Positions 35,744-44,771 of a stretch of DNA of 64,000 nucleotides are shown one piece after another. Where the stretch lies: the NCBI RefSeq assembly GCF_900102085.1, contig NZ_FMVM01000006.1:1-64000 (forward strand). Direction: 5' to 3'. Within the stretch, counting starts at the first letter, position 1, and every line of letters starts with the position of its first letter. Both the position numbers and the translations under genes were made by a program. The notes under the pieces are model-generated. The model saw only the letters and a list, made by a program, of their open reading frames with translations, searched no databases and was not told where the DNA came from. Source of the DNA: Paenibacillus polysaccharolyticus. Lineage in GTDB: Bacteria > Bacillota > Bacilli > Paenibacillales > Paenibacillaceae.

Positions 35744-36646
35744 TTATCTCCACTGTACGGGTGCATACCCGGCAATCCAATATTCAAGCACTTCTCCCAG
35801 TTCCAAATTGCGAATTTTGAGTACCCGGTGATTGGATAACTCCAACCTCTCCTGCGCTTCGCTCACCCGGGTTGTAATCACACGGATCAGACCATTCTCT
35901 TCCTGAAAAGATTCAACTACACCAGGAATATTCTCGGGCCGCAAATCCCCTTCGTACCAGATCTCCTTCCACTGCTCAAGCACTAGGTCTTTCTCTGCCA
36001 TACCCAGAACCTGCCCGCGGTGCATAAGTACGATGTAATCTGCCAGCCGCTTCACTTCATCTGCAATATGCGTGGCAATGAGAATGGTTGTGTCTCCACC
36101 TTCCATATAATCACGGAACTGCTCCACCATTACCTTCCAAGCAAAAGGATCAAGACCGGACGAAGGTTCATCCAGAAGAAGCAGTTTAGGACGAGCAGCA
36201 AGTGCTGCGGCTATTTCAAACTTCCTCCGTTCTCCCTTGGACATCTTGGTCAGCTTCACATCACTTGGCACGTCCATGTCTGTTATAAGCTTTTTGAACA
36301 GCTTCATATCCCACCTTGGGTACCAATGTGATCTGAAATCAGCTGCCTCCTGCGGCGTCATCCGATTCTCTTCAATACCACTGTTATCTGCCACAAAGCC
36401 AATCTGTTGTCTCAGCTCAATCGGAAGTATCCCCGAATGCTTCTCCTGTCCAAACCATATGATCTCACCATTATCCGGTAGTACAATTTGTTGCAACATG
36501 TTAAGCAATGTGCTTTTGCCAGAGCCGTTATGCCCCAGAATGGCAACCACATATCCTTCCGGAATCGTGAGATCAATCGGCCCAATAACCCTGCGTTTAC
36601 GCATCTTGGATACACCATTTAATTGAACGGCTATAGGTTCCACCAT
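35744..36646 (-). CDS. ABC transporter ATPase (YtrB-like)
   Basis: The 300-residue product has Walker A ILGHNGSGKST, a signature that reads MSKGERRKFEI, and Walker B LLLLDEPSSGLDP. The switch His is in IATHIADEVK. It follows a YtrA-type GntR regulator by 12 bp, as in the ytr (acetoin-use or cell-envelope-antibiotic responsive) operons of Bacillus. The likely membrane partner is the 37,141-37,854 membrane protein, since the NatA/NatB pair follows separately. Confidence 0.88.
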   Translation of the reverse strand: MVEPIAVQLNGVSKMRKRRVIGPIDLTIPEGYVVAILGHNGSGKSTLLNMLQQIVLPDNGEIIWFGQEKHSGILPIELRQQIGFVADNSGIEENRMTPQEAADFRSHWYPRWDMKLFKKLITDMDVPSDVKLTKMSKGERRKFEIAAALAARPKLLLLDEPSSGLDPFAWKVMVEQFRDYMEGGDTTILIATHIADEVKRLADYIVLMHRGQVLGMAEKDLVLEQWKEIWYEGDLRPENIPGVVESFQEENGLIRVITTRVSEAQERLELSNHRVLKIRNLELGEVLEYWIAGYAPVQWR

Positions 36647-36658
36647 ACCTCCCCCTCC

Positions 36659-37057
36659 TTACTTCGAATAATTTGCTCTTAGGGCCTCCCGGAACAAAAC
36701 TTCCATTTCCTCTTCTGTACACCCTACAGCTTTGCCCGACTGCACCGCAGCTTGCATCGCTTCCTCCGCTGCCTTCAGCCTGTAGTTCTCTCGTTCTCCC
36801 GCCTCAACCTGGGCCACAAATGTTCCTGTCCCCTGCTTCGTACGAAGCAGACCTTCATTCTCCAGATCCTGATAGACCCGTCTAACCGTAATTACACTGC
36901 AATTCAGTGCTCCGGCAAATTCACGAATGGACGGCAAATGTGTCCCCTCCCCCAGTTGACCCGTTATAATTAACGACCTTAATTGATTCTCAATCTGGTG
37001 ATACAAAGGTTCAGCGCTATTCTCATTTATTTGAATGGGTATCTTCACATCTTGCAC
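36659..37057 (-). CDS. GntR-family regulator (YtrA subfamily)
   Basis: The 132-residue product has an N-terminal GntR winged helix: PLYHQIENQLRSLIITGQL, HLPSIREFAGALNCSVITVRRVYQDLENEGLL and a wing ending GTGTFVA. The short C-terminal tail (two helices, AAEEAMQAAVQ and EEEMEVLFREALR) marks the YtrA subfamily, which has no large ligand domain and often sits in ABC transporter operons. A likely operator is the palindrome at 37,929-37,946. Confidence 0.92.
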   Translation of the reverse strand: MQDVKIPIQINENSAEPLYHQIENQLRSLIITGQLGEGTHLPSIREFAGALNCSVITVRRVYQDLENEGLLRTKQGTGTFVAQVEAGERENYRLKAAEEAMQAAVQSGKAVGCTEEEMEVLFREALRANYSK

Positions 37058-37140
37058 CTCGCCCTCCGGTACACTTCATTCACTTACCTGAACGTGCCGG
37101 TTTCATCCTATATTCTTTTTATCAATAATTCTGCTGCCTT

Positions 37141-37854
37141 CTAACTCAGATCTCTCACAGCAAGCTTCTTCAACGTCAATCGACTGAATCCCCATAATGT
37201 TGCCAAACCTGCTACCACCGCAATCCACATGATCGGAGATAGCAAGCCCCACAGTTTACTGTAGTGTATTACATACCAGAATCCATAATTACCCGAGAGG
37301 CGGATCAGAACAGCTATCACAACGGCCATCGGTAAGAACATGGAGCTAAGCATCAAATATTTTTTACCACTGAAGAGAAACTCTCCGTAAATATATAATC
37401 CCGTAATCAGGAGTCCATATCCTGTGCAACTCAGCGCAAAGGCTAAATACTGATCCCATGTGAAACCTTCCGTGTGTAATCTGACTGCATATAATGATCC
37501 GTAAAAGAAAAAACCATTATATGCGAATGCAATCAGAGATTGTTGCAGTCTTGACCACATCACAGTTTCATTCGGAATCGGGAGCCTTCGATAAAAGGCA
37601 AGCAACTGTGTGTAGGAATCTTCTTGTATGTAGCGGAAGGAACGTCTGCTGAAAAGAAATCCTAGGAACGGAAGCATAATGAGAAAAAACGCATCTACTA
37701 CCGGGTTAATAAAATTACTCTGTTGCTGCCCAATCAGCATCACGCCGCTCATACTGCCTGTGTAGATCATAAATATGGCAGACCATAACCACTGCAGCTT
37801 ATCCTTACTATAATCGTTACGGGTTAGCCACCACGCTTGCTTCCATGCATCCAT
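37141..37854 (-). CDS. Membrane protein of the ytr-like operon (ABC-2 permease-like)
   Basis: From ATG 37854 (AAAGGCAGG upstream) the product is 238 residues, opening MDAWKQAWWLTRNDYSKDK; a TTG 60 bp earlier is a poorer start. Six membrane helices are predicted. The opening amphipathic helix (WWLTRNDYSKDKLQWLW) is typical of small ABC-2 permease subunits. It is first in the unit, 83 bp before the GntR gene, and is preceded by a promoter with a palindromic operator. It is the probable transmembrane partner of the YtrB-like ATPase. Confidence 0.75.
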   Translation of the reverse strand: MDAWKQAWWLTRNDYSKDKLQWLWSAIFMIYTGSMSGVMLIGQQQSNFINPVVDAFFLIMLPFLGFLFSRRSFRYIQEDSYTQLLAFYRRLPIPNETVMWSRLQQSLIAFAYNGFFFYGSLYAVRLHTEGFTWDQYLAFALSCTGYGLLITGLYIYGEFLFSGKKYLMLSSMFLPMAVVIAVLIRLSGNYGFWYVIHYSKLWGLLSPIMWIAVVAGLATLWGFSRLTLKKLAVRDLS

Positions 37855-37928
37855 ATATCTGTGCCTGCCTTTCAACTGTCTTCCTTCATCTGGTTGACTG
37901 TGCTTTTGTTTCAATCACTGTGTTTAGT

Positions 37929-37976
37929 GTGTATATCAATATACACAGTATACAGACCTATTGCATGTCCCGTCAA
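37929..37976 (-). promoter_or_regulatory. Promoter and GntR operator of the ytr-like operon
   Basis: On the minus strand, TTGACG (37971-37976) and TATACT (37947-37952) are 18 bp apart. Directly downstream lies a palindrome of 18 bp, GTGTATATCAATATACAC (37929-37946), well placed for repression by the YtrA-type GntR protein of the operon. Confidence 0.65.
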
Positions 37977-38073
37977 CCCCTTTTTTTCCTGAATCAGGAA
38001 AGCAGGATAGGAAAAGAATCCATTCTGCGATAAGATATACACAGCGATTTTAGTTGAGAGGAATGATCACCCT

Positions 38074-38433
38074 ATGGGATGGCTTATTGAGCCCATACTT
38101 GTATTTGGTTTTATCCTTGCGATGATCTGGCTCATCATTCGAAGTGAGCCAGGTCGGGTTAAGAGCAAAAGTGACAGCAAAAGGCATTCCAGACAGTCCA
38201 GACAGCATCATCATTCGTCTAGCTCGGCTACGTCTTCTTCTATGATGACCTCTGACTTTTCGACGGACTCGCATACCAGGCCCACTCACGACCACCGACT
38301 CCATCACGATCACAAACATCACGATATAGATTCTTCTTCGGGCTCTCATCATCATTCGAGCAGTGATCACGGAAGCAGCGACAGCGGTGGGGATAGTGGC
38401 GGAGGTGGAGATAGCGGTGGCGGCGGAGACTAA
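38074..38433 (+). CDS. Small membrane protein with a His/Ser/Asp-rich and Gly-rich tail
   Basis: The 119-residue product has one N-terminal membrane helix (IEPILVFGFILAMIWLII) followed by a low-complexity tail: repeated HHHSSSS, HDHRLHHDHKHHD, then GGDSGGGGDSGGGGD at the end. AGAGAGG-like sequence (GAGAGGAATG) precedes the start. The tail could chelate metal ions (Zn, Ni or Cu) by its histidines. The family is unknown. A strong terminator follows, supporting a real gene. Confidence 0.7.
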   Translation: MGWLIEPILVFGFILAMIWLIIRSEPGRVKSKSDSKRHSRQSRQHHHSSSSATSSSMMTSDFSTDSHTRPTHDHRLHHDHKHHDIDSSSGSHHHSSSDHGSSDSGGDSGGGGDSGGGGD

Positions 38434-38456
38434 CAATTCCTGCTCTGTCTCATTAG

Positions 38457-38519
38457 AAAAAGAGCTGTACCCGGCACTGTGAATCAATCACAGAAGGGCA
38501 CAGCTCTTTTCTTTTTTTC
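38457..38519 (+). terminator. Terminator of the His-rich protein gene
   Basis: AAAAGAGCTGT and ACAGCTCTTTT enclose an inner hairpin (CTGTGA/TCACAG), followed by a long T-rich run. It can also act on the minus strand, for the crystallin-like gene. Confidence 0.85.
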
Positions 38520-38561
38520 TTTTTCTTTTCCGGTCACCTGATAGCAGAAGAGGCTCATGTC

Positions 38562-38933
38562 TTACACGAGGTTGTAGCCTGTTGGCAAGCTGCGGTTTCT
38601 ACGGATGGCGCGAATCTCAGCCAGAGTGAGACGCTGATTGGTGGAGATCAACGACTCTACATCTTCGCCGCGGATCAAGTCATCCAAATCTCTCAGATTG
38701 GTGTTCCCGCGATAGACACGGAAGCCTCCCTGGAAGTTTGGCCGTGTAAACAGCACAAGTGTTGCATTCGAACTCGTTGAAAAGAAGCGCAGGCTCTCAA
38801 CCCCGTCCAAAATATTGTCCAGGTTGCGAAGTCCAGTGTTACCACGATAAATGCGGCTTCTTCCTCTGTAGTTCTCTTCGGAATACACGGTAAGACGAGG
38901 ATACGTCTGACTGATGCTGACTGTTTTTTTCAT
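38562..38933 (-). CDS. Beta-gamma-crystallin-like protein
   Basis: The 123-residue product has two Greek-key-like repeats: TVYSEENYRGRSRIYRGNTGLRN (about 16-38) and LFTRPNFQGGFRVYRGNTNLRD (about 61-83), each followed by a LDD/LDN loop and a VESL strand. Such microbial proteins often bind calcium. No signal peptide is visible. It is a single gene with a strong ribosome site (GAGGGAACC). Confidence 0.75.
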   Translation of the reverse strand: MKKTVSISQTYPRLTVYSEENYRGRSRIYRGNTGLRNLDNILDGVESLRFFSTSSNATLVLFTRPNFQGGFRVYRGNTNLRDLDDLIRGEDVESLISTNQRLTLAEIRAIRRNRSLPTGYNLV

Positions 38934-39013
38934 TTTGGTTCCCTCCTCTCAAACTCATTCTATGAATGAATAAGAGAGATGGTATGGACTAATCATCTGC
39001 GAGATTCATCCAT

Positions 39014-39478
39014 TTAAGCGCCGAGGATAACTTCCCATACCGGACTTGTGTGTCCCCCCGGATAGAGCAGATATAACAACACATATACCACCGTACCTGT
39101 CAGTGCAGAGCCAAACCAGATGATGGAGGTAAATTTCCCCCAGCGGCGATGTTTTCCAAAATTCTTTTTGAAGCCAAGTACCAGTGTCGAGATACCAAAT
39201 ACAGCGGCAACCGTGGCCAGAATAATATGAAAGATCAGAAAGATGCGGTAAAAGATCTCCATATCCGGGTCTCCGCCCCAAGCCGTATTACCAACAAATA
39301 CAGTGCGGGACATGTAGATTACAAAAAAGATTAGAGCTGCGATCGCTCCCGCTACCATAGCAGACTGGTGTGCCTCACGTTTACCACGAATAATTAAAGC
39401 CCAGCCAATCGCCACAAGTATCGCACTAAGCACAATGAACGAAGTACTGATTGTAGGCAGCCAAAAATACATATCCAT
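39014..39478 (-). CDS. DUF420 (CtaM/YozB-like) membrane protein
   Basis: The 154-residue product has four or five helices with the DUF420 signature: LPTISTSFIVLSAILVAIGW, then HQSAM and FHIILATVAAVFG. DUF420 proteins (CtaM in Staphylococcus) help mature heme-copper oxidases. It lies 32 bp downstream of ctaG at the end of the caa3 oxidase cluster. Confidence 0.85.
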   Translation of the reverse strand: MDMYFWLPTISTSFIVLSAILVAIGWALIIRGKREAHQSAMVAGAIAALIFFVIYMSRTVFVGNTAWGGDPDMEIFYRIFLIFHIILATVAAVFGISTLVLGFKKNFGKHRRWGKFTSIIWFGSALTGTVVYVLLYLLYPGGHTSPVWEVILGA

Positions 39479-39510
39479 CGTGTGTTCCCCCTTTTGTCGT
39501 CACATTAAAC

Positions 39511-40443
39511 TCACGATTTGGCGGCCGGATTGAGCGGCCCCTGCTCTTTACCGCCACCAGCAGGCGAGAGATCATCATCCTCTTCCTGTCTCTCTTTCCG
39601 ATACCATTGAGAAAACACATAAGCCAGCATAGACACAAAGATGCCCTCCTGGATAAACTTCATAAGAATCCCACCCACCTGCTGATCCTCCTTCGTGGAA
39701 GACAGAACATTAAAGAACGCCGGCCCTCCGAAAGAACGGAGAATCGCAGAAGAGTCGCCCGTTACGCAATACCTCATCGCTTCAGCCCATACAGCCGGAT
39801 TGCTATAAGTCTGATACAACGGTTCGGAAGCAAAAATGATTAATCCACATGCAGGCGTTAACAGCACCATGTTCAAAAAGATAAATCCAACCTTTGACAA
39901 GCCTGAAGCTTGTCTACCCTCTGGCAGAGGGTTAAGTAAAGTCCACCACATCAGCATGGATGTGATAAAAAGTACGATATAGTACAACCGGTGAACGGTA
40001 AAATTCAACATGACATAATCATGCACAACGGGCAGATGATACAAGGAAAACAGTCCGTTGAACAACACTGCCGCTACAATGGGATGCGCCAGGAAGGAAA
40101 GCTTGCGAGTAGGCAGCCAGCGCACAATACCGCGCCATACCCAAGTCGGCAAACCTTTCATCATCAATGGCGGAGCAACAAGGTAGGATAATGCCATGCT
40201 CACCATGTGGAAGCTGAACATTACATGACCCAGTAGATTGAAGGGACCCGCTTGTGCCAGATATAGAGCGAACAGACCTGCGAGAAACATGATTTTCTGT
40301 CCGGTAGTTGCTGGCTCTGCGCCCTGTACTTTCTCGCTGAACGGACCCACTAATACGAGATAAGCTGCCGCAATAATCAAAAATAAAGCAAGAATAAGCG
40401 GACTCCATAAGTCGTCAAAACTAAAATATTGCAACCCGAGCAT
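39511..40443 (-). CDS. ctaG: CtaG, caa3 oxidase assembly factor
   Basis: From ATG 40443 (GGGGAGG 8 nt upstream) the product is 310 residues, opening MLGLQYFSFDDLWSP. Seven helices are predicted, with conserved HMVSMALSYLVAPPLMMKGLP and DYVMLNFTVHRLYYIVLF segments. CtaG of Bacillus is needed for active caa3 oxidase, probably in CuA/CuB maturation. The tail (EEDDDLSPAGGGKEQ) is acidic and soluble. It is part of the cta cluster, 170 bp after ctaF. Confidence 0.92.
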   Translation of the reverse strand: MLGLQYFSFDDLWSPLILALFLIIAAAYLVLVGPFSEKVQGAEPATTGQKIMFLAGLFALYLAQAGPFNLLGHVMFSFHMVSMALSYLVAPPLMMKGLPTWVWRGIVRWLPTRKLSFLAHPIVAAVLFNGLFSLYHLPVVHDYVMLNFTVHRLYYIVLFITSMLMWWTLLNPLPEGRQASGLSKVGFIFLNMVLLTPACGLIIFASEPLYQTYSNPAVWAEAMRYCVTGDSSAILRSFGGPAFFNVLSSTKEDQQVGGILMKFIQEGIFVSMLAYVFSQWYRKERQEEDDDLSPAGGGKEQGPLNPAAKS

Positions 40444-40614
40444 ACGGGAAACCTCCCCGTGACCTGTTTTGGTGAACATTTATTTCACTTACCACGATGT
40501 CATACTCTCTTGATGACAGTACATTGGAACGATCCAGAGATGCAAACCTCCATCATTCATCATTCACTCGTATAAAAGGGGAAAAGACGGCGGCATTCGC
40601 CGCCGCCATCTCTC

Positions 40615-40935
40615 TTACCACCAGACCCAGAAGAGGGCCATAATAATACATGTAAAGGCTACAAAAAATCCAAAGGCCATAAATAGTATTGGCATCAAGT
40701 GGCCTTTGTCCTTCAAGTGCATCCAGTAACCAAGTTGCACAAATACCTGCAGAATGGCCATGACAACCATAATAATAATGGTGAAGGTTGTGTTAACCCC
40801 TCCGGCTGCAGCAGCTGCAAAGGCAATCAACGTGAGTATAATGGAGAAAATAAACACGACGACATGCTTCGAAGGCCCTTCCGCACGGTGACGGTGCTTC
40901 ACCGGCTGTTGATCACTTTGATCCTGAGCGGACAT
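40615..40935 (-). CDS. ctaF: Cytochrome c oxidase subunit IV (CtaF)
   Basis: The 106-residue product has three helices and the family segment HVVVFIFSIILTLIAFAAAA, then VFVQLGYWMHLKDKGH. It is a small structural subunit of the heme-copper oxidase. It is 3 bp from ctaE. Confidence 0.92.
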   Translation of the reverse strand: MSAQDQSDQQPVKHRHRAEGPSKHVVVFIFSIILTLIAFAAAAAGGVNTTFTIIIMVVMAILQVFVQLGYWMHLKDKGHLMPILFMAFGFFVAFTCIIMALFWVWW

Positions 40936-40938
40936 GTG

Positions 40939-41565
40939 TTACCCCACCTTTCCGAGCAGGTACACGACCGTAAAGATGAACACCCACACAACGTCGATGA
41001 AGTGCCAGTACATGGCTGAGACATAGACTTTCGGTGCGGTTACGACCGTTAATCCTTTTTTGAACAGTTGCCCGATAATGATTCCGATCCACACAATACC
41101 GAATGCAACGTGGGCTCCGTGGAACCCGACCAGCGTGTAGAATGCCGAACTGAAGGCGCTCGTGGTCATGCCAAACTCTTTATGTTTCACGTACTCGTAG
41201 AACTCGTAAATCTCCAGACCAAGGAATCCCAGACCTAGAACAACTGTGATCCCCAGCCACAAAGCCAGTGAATTTCGGTTCCCTTTGTGCATCGCCTGAA
41301 TGGCGAATACACTCGTCAAGCTGCTGACTAAGAGGATGAAGGTTGCTGCTGCCACAAGCGGCAGATGGAACAGTTCGTTCGCTGTAGGTCCATCATTGGT
41401 CTGCCCGCGAAGTGCGAGGAAGGTCGCGAAGAGTGTACCAAACAGTACCGTCTCACCGCCAAGGAACAGCCAGAAGCCAATCAGCTTGTTGCGTCCTTCC
41501 AGCGTTGCCTTCTCTGGTTCGTGCGGCAGTTTGCCGTTTACCGGCTCGGCATGTGAGGTTGTCAT
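40939..41565 (-). CDS. ctaE: Cytochrome c oxidase subunit III (CtaE)
   Basis: The 208-residue product has five helices, as in Bacillus caa3 subunit III (the Bacillus type lacks two helices of the mitochondrial one). NKLIGFWLFLGGETVLFGTLFATFLALR and FYTLVGFHGAHVAFG are typical. Its ATG overlaps the ctaD stop (ATGA-type overlap at 41562-41565). Confidence 0.94.
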   Translation of the reverse strand: MTTSHAEPVNGKLPHEPEKATLEGRNKLIGFWLFLGGETVLFGTLFATFLALRGQTNDGPTANELFHLPLVAAATFILLVSSLTSVFAIQAMHKGNRNSLALWLGITVVLGLGFLGLEIYEFYEYVKHKEFGMTTSAFSSAFYTLVGFHGAHVAFGIVWIGIIIGQLFKKGLTVVTAPKVYVSAMYWHFIDVVWVFIFTVVYLLGKVG

Positions 41566-43451
41566 GTTCTCGCCCCCTTCTCGTCCTGATCCTCGGGTTC
41601 AATGTGCCAGCCGTGATCGTCATATAATGAGCGCAGTGCCATCGCACCAAATGTAATGAGAAGACCGATAATAAGCACAATATAATTATTGAAAATGAAA
41701 TTCATGAATTCCATTTCGAATTTGTCTTTGCTGAACATTAATCCAAGTCCGGCGATAAAAATACCTACCGACATAACAAACGGCAATGGTGTAGCAGATG
41801 GCATATGAATGGAACCTACCGGCTCCGCCGGAGTCATCTCCTTGTTGCCTGCCATCTTCTCTTTCCAATATGCATCGATACCACGCACCAGTGGTGTTTG
41901 TTTGAAGTTGTACTCTGGCGGCGGCGATGGAATCGTCCACTCCAGTGTACGGCCGTCTTCCCACGGATCGTTCGGTGCATCGATTGGTTTCTTTGTCGTG
42001 ATGACGATGTTCACCAGGAAGATAATGACCCCTACGCCCATAAGGAACGCCCCGATGGAGCTAACCAGGTTAAGCAGGTCAAAATCCTGATTCGGCAAGT
42101 ATGTAACAATCCGGCGTTGCATCCCCATCAGACCGAGGAAATGCTGTACGAAGAAGGTCAGCTGGAACCCGATCATAAATGTCCAGAATGTCCACTTCCC
42201 GAGTGACTCACTTAGAATACGACCAAACATCTTCGGCCACCAGTAATGAAGTCCGGAGAATAATCCGAGTACCAGTCCGCCCACAATAACATAGTGGAAG
42301 TGAGCTACAACAAAGTACGTGTCATGGAACTGGAAGTCTGCCGGTGCAGAAGCCAGCATGACACCGGTAACCCCACCCATGACGAAGGTTGGTACAAATC
42401 CGACAGCAAAGAGATTGGCCGCCGTAAAGCGAATCTGTCCGCCCCACATCGTAAAGAGCCAGTTGAAGATTTTGATCCCTGTTGGTACAGCAATCAGCAT
42501 CGTTGAGATCGAGAATAACGCGTTGGCCACGTTACCCAGACCTGTCGTAAACATGTGATGCGCCCATACCATGAAGCCCAAGAAGGCAATCAGAATGGTG
42601 GCAAATACCATGGAGCTATATCCAAACAACCGCTTACGCGAGAAGGTTGGAATAACCTCCGAGATAATGCCGAATGCCGGCAAGATCAGAATGTAAACTT
42701 CCGGGTGTCCGAAAATCCAGAAGATATGTTGCCAGAGCACGGGGTTACCGCCACCTGCAACATCGAAGAAATTCGCACCGAGAATACGGTCAAACGTCAA
42801 TAATACAAGGCCCACCGTGATGGCAGGAAAAGCAAACAGGATAATGGCTGATGTAATAAACGTGGTCCAGGTAAACATCGGCATCCGCATATAAGACATG
42901 CCTGGCGCACGCATGGTGATAATGGTAGCCAGGAAGTTAATGCCCCCGATGAGTGTACCCAGACCGGCGATCTGAAGACCGATCGTATAGAAGTCTACAC
43001 CGTGTGTTCCGCTATACTCCGAACCGGAGAGAGGTGTATATGATGTCCAGCCTGCGTCCGGCGCGCCTCCCATGATCCAGCTCAGATTAAGTAACACACC
43101 ACCGAACAAAAATGTCCAGAAGCCCAGAGCGTTAACAAAAGGGAACGCTACGTCACGTGCCCCGATCTGCAAAGGGACCACCGCATTCATAATGGCGAAA
43201 ATAATCGGCATCACGCCAAGGAAAATCATCGTAGTTCCGTGCATCGTAATCAATTCATTAAACACTTGCGCCGATACAAAATCGTTCATCGGCTTCATCA
43301 GTTGAATCCGGATCAAAATGGCTTCAATTCCGCCAATGCCGAAGAAAAGTCCGCCTGCAATCAAGTAAAGAACGGCGATTTTTTTGTGATCGACGGTGGT
43401 GATCCAGTCCATCAAGCCCTTGTACCGCTTGACGCTATGCGCATGAGCCAA
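41562..43451 (-). CDS. ctaD: Cytochrome c oxidase subunit I (CtaD)
   Basis: The 629-residue catalytic subunit has all key residues. The low-spin heme ligand is in ITMHGTTMIF. CuB and the Tyr-His crosslink are in WIFGHPEVYILILPAFG, with further CuB histidines in WAHHMF. The heme ligand pair is in FHDTYFVVAHFHYVIVGG. It has 13-14 helices. It reduces oxygen to water and pumps protons. It lies 32 bp after ctaC. Confidence 0.96.
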   Translation of the reverse strand: MAHAHSVKRYKGLMDWITTVDHKKIAVLYLIAGGLFFGIGGIEAILIRIQLMKPMNDFVSAQVFNELITMHGTTMIFLGVMPIIFAIMNAVVPLQIGARDVAFPFVNALGFWTFLFGGVLLNLSWIMGGAPDAGWTSYTPLSGSEYSGTHGVDFYTIGLQIAGLGTLIGGINFLATIITMRAPGMSYMRMPMFTWTTFITSAIILFAFPAITVGLVLLTFDRILGANFFDVAGGGNPVLWQHIFWIFGHPEVYILILPAFGIISEVIPTFSRKRLFGYSSMVFATILIAFLGFMVWAHHMFTTGLGNVANALFSISTMLIAVPTGIKIFNWLFTMWGGQIRFTAANLFAVGFVPTFVMGGVTGVMLASAPADFQFHDTYFVVAHFHYVIVGGLVLGLFSGLHYWWPKMFGRILSESLGKWTFWTFMIGFQLTFFVQHFLGLMGMQRRIVTYLPNQDFDLLNLVSSIGAFLMGVGVIIFLVNIVITTKKPIDAPNDPWEDGRTLEWTIPSPPPEYNFKQTPLVRGIDAYWKEKMAGNKEMTPAEPVGSIHMPSATPLPFVMSVGIFIAGLGLMFSKDKFEMEFMNFIFNNYIVLIIGLLITFGAMALRSLYDDHGWHIEPEDQDEKGART

Positions 43452-43483
43452 GGTTGTGTACCCCCTTCTTCATCCTTGCTGTT

Positions 43484-44536
43484 CTATTCGTAGTCCAATT
43501 TGTAATTGGCCAAATATTCGGCAATTCCGTCGATTTCTTCATCCGTCAGTCCCAGACTCTTCGGACTTGGCATCGTATTGCCCGGCTTCACAGCTTGTGG
43601 ATCATGAAGCCACTCTTTCATGTTATCCAGTACCGGTTTACCTTCTTCCTGACCTTCACGTTGATTCAGCAAAATACCTGCAACGGATTCCTTGCCACCA
43701 ATACCTGTAAGGTTAGGTGCAACAGGTCCGCCCTGATCGCCTACAGCGTGGCAAGACAGGCAGTTCGTTTTGAATTTCTCAGCAAGCTGTGTGTCCTCAG
43801 GAAGCACAGCTGGCGCTTTCATCGCGTTAACCCAGCGGTCAAAGGACTCCTGGCTAACAGCCTTAACTTTGAATTCCATGAAAGCATGAGATCTACCGCA
43901 TAACTCGGCACATTTACCACGGTAAACGCCTTCATTTGGAGCAGAGAAGCTGAATTTGTTCAGTGTTCCATCCGGGTTTGTGTCCATTTTGCCCGCAAGT
44001 GACGGCACCCAGAAGGAATGAAGCACGTCCGCGGTTTTCAATTCGAATGCAATTTTCTTTCCGGTCGGGATGATGAGGTCTTGAGCGGTGGTTATGTCAT
44101 ACTGAGGATAAGTGAATTCCCACCAATACTGATGTGAGGTTACCTGGACCTTAACTGCGTTTTTGTCGTTGGACAAATCTTCACCTTGGGCAAAAATCGT
44201 CTGAACTGTTGGTACAGCCAAAATAATGACCAGCAATAGAGGAATGGCTGTCCATATTACTTCCAGCTTGAAATTGCCTTCAACCTGTTCGGGTACTTCA
44301 TTCTGCCCGGCTCGTCTGCGAAACTTAATCAGGACATAGGCAGCAATTGCAAATACAATGATGAGCACCACGATCATAATCGCAATAGACAGCTTCATCA
44401 GATCATATTGGCCTTGCGCCACAGGACCCTGAGGTTTCATTACTGACAAGTCTTCCCGCCCGCATGCGGATAGCAGCAAAGAGAACACCGCCAGCAAGGG
44501 GAGAATTCGCTTTGCAACCTGCCACTGTTTCATCAT
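43484..44536 (-). CDS. ctaC: Cytochrome c oxidase subunit II fused to cytochrome c (CtaC, caa3 type)
   Basis: The open frame runs to 44713 but contains the untranslated leader. The real start is ATG 44536 (or 44533), giving MMKQWQVAKRILPLLAVFSLLLSACG, a lipoprotein signal peptide. Two helices anchor the protein. The CuA site is YRGKCAELCGRSHAFMEF, and the C-terminal cytochrome c domain has CLSCHAVG with Met in NTMPSPKSLG. The fused cytochrome c is what makes this a caa3 oxidase. It is first in the operon. Confidence 0.95.
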   Translation of the reverse strand: MMKQWQVAKRILPLLAVFSLLLSACGREDLSVMKPQGPVAQGQYDLMKLSIAIMIVVLIIVFAIAAYVLIKFRRRAGQNEVPEQVEGNFKLEVIWTAIPLLLVIILAVPTVQTIFAQGEDLSNDKNAVKVQVTSHQYWWEFTYPQYDITTAQDLIIPTGKKIAFELKTADVLHSFWVPSLAGKMDTNPDGTLNKFSFSAPNEGVYRGKCAELCGRSHAFMEFKVKAVSQESFDRWVNAMKAPAVLPEDTQLAEKFKTNCLSCHAVGDQGGPVAPNLTGIGGKESVAGILLNQREGQEEGKPVLDNMKEWLHDPQAVKPGNTMPSPKSLGLTDEEIDGIAEYLANYKLDYE

Positions 44537-44742
44537 TGATCTACCCCACTTTTTTACGTTTTCGTAGATTACGTTGTCGTCGGTACAAAAGCAACACATG
44601 TACGTTTCAGCACGATACACATAATCCTCTTCATCATATAGGATGCTTACAAAAATAACGCTTCCAGTACTCCCGTCATTTCCTGTCCAGGGCATGTCTG
44701 CGCATTCTTCCAATTCATTCTATATGCTTCAATCACTTATTA

Positions 44743-44771
44743 AATATAAGTTGAGGGTATGATTTTGTCAA
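44743..44771 (-). promoter_or_regulatory. Sigma-A promoter of the cta operon
   Basis: On the minus strand, TTGACA (44766-44771), 17 bp and TATATT (44743-44748) form a near-consensus promoter. It leaves a leader of about 200 nt before ctaC. Confidence 0.7.

Noticed and set aside
43454-43903. Plus-strand 149-codon open frame opposite ctaC
   Set aside because: It is the antisense shadow of the conserved CuA and cytochrome c region and has no protein-like motifs.
44537-44713. N-terminal extension of CtaC from the upstream ATG
   Set aside because: The extension does not resemble a signal sequence, while the internal ATG starts a perfect lipoprotein signal ending in LLLSACG.
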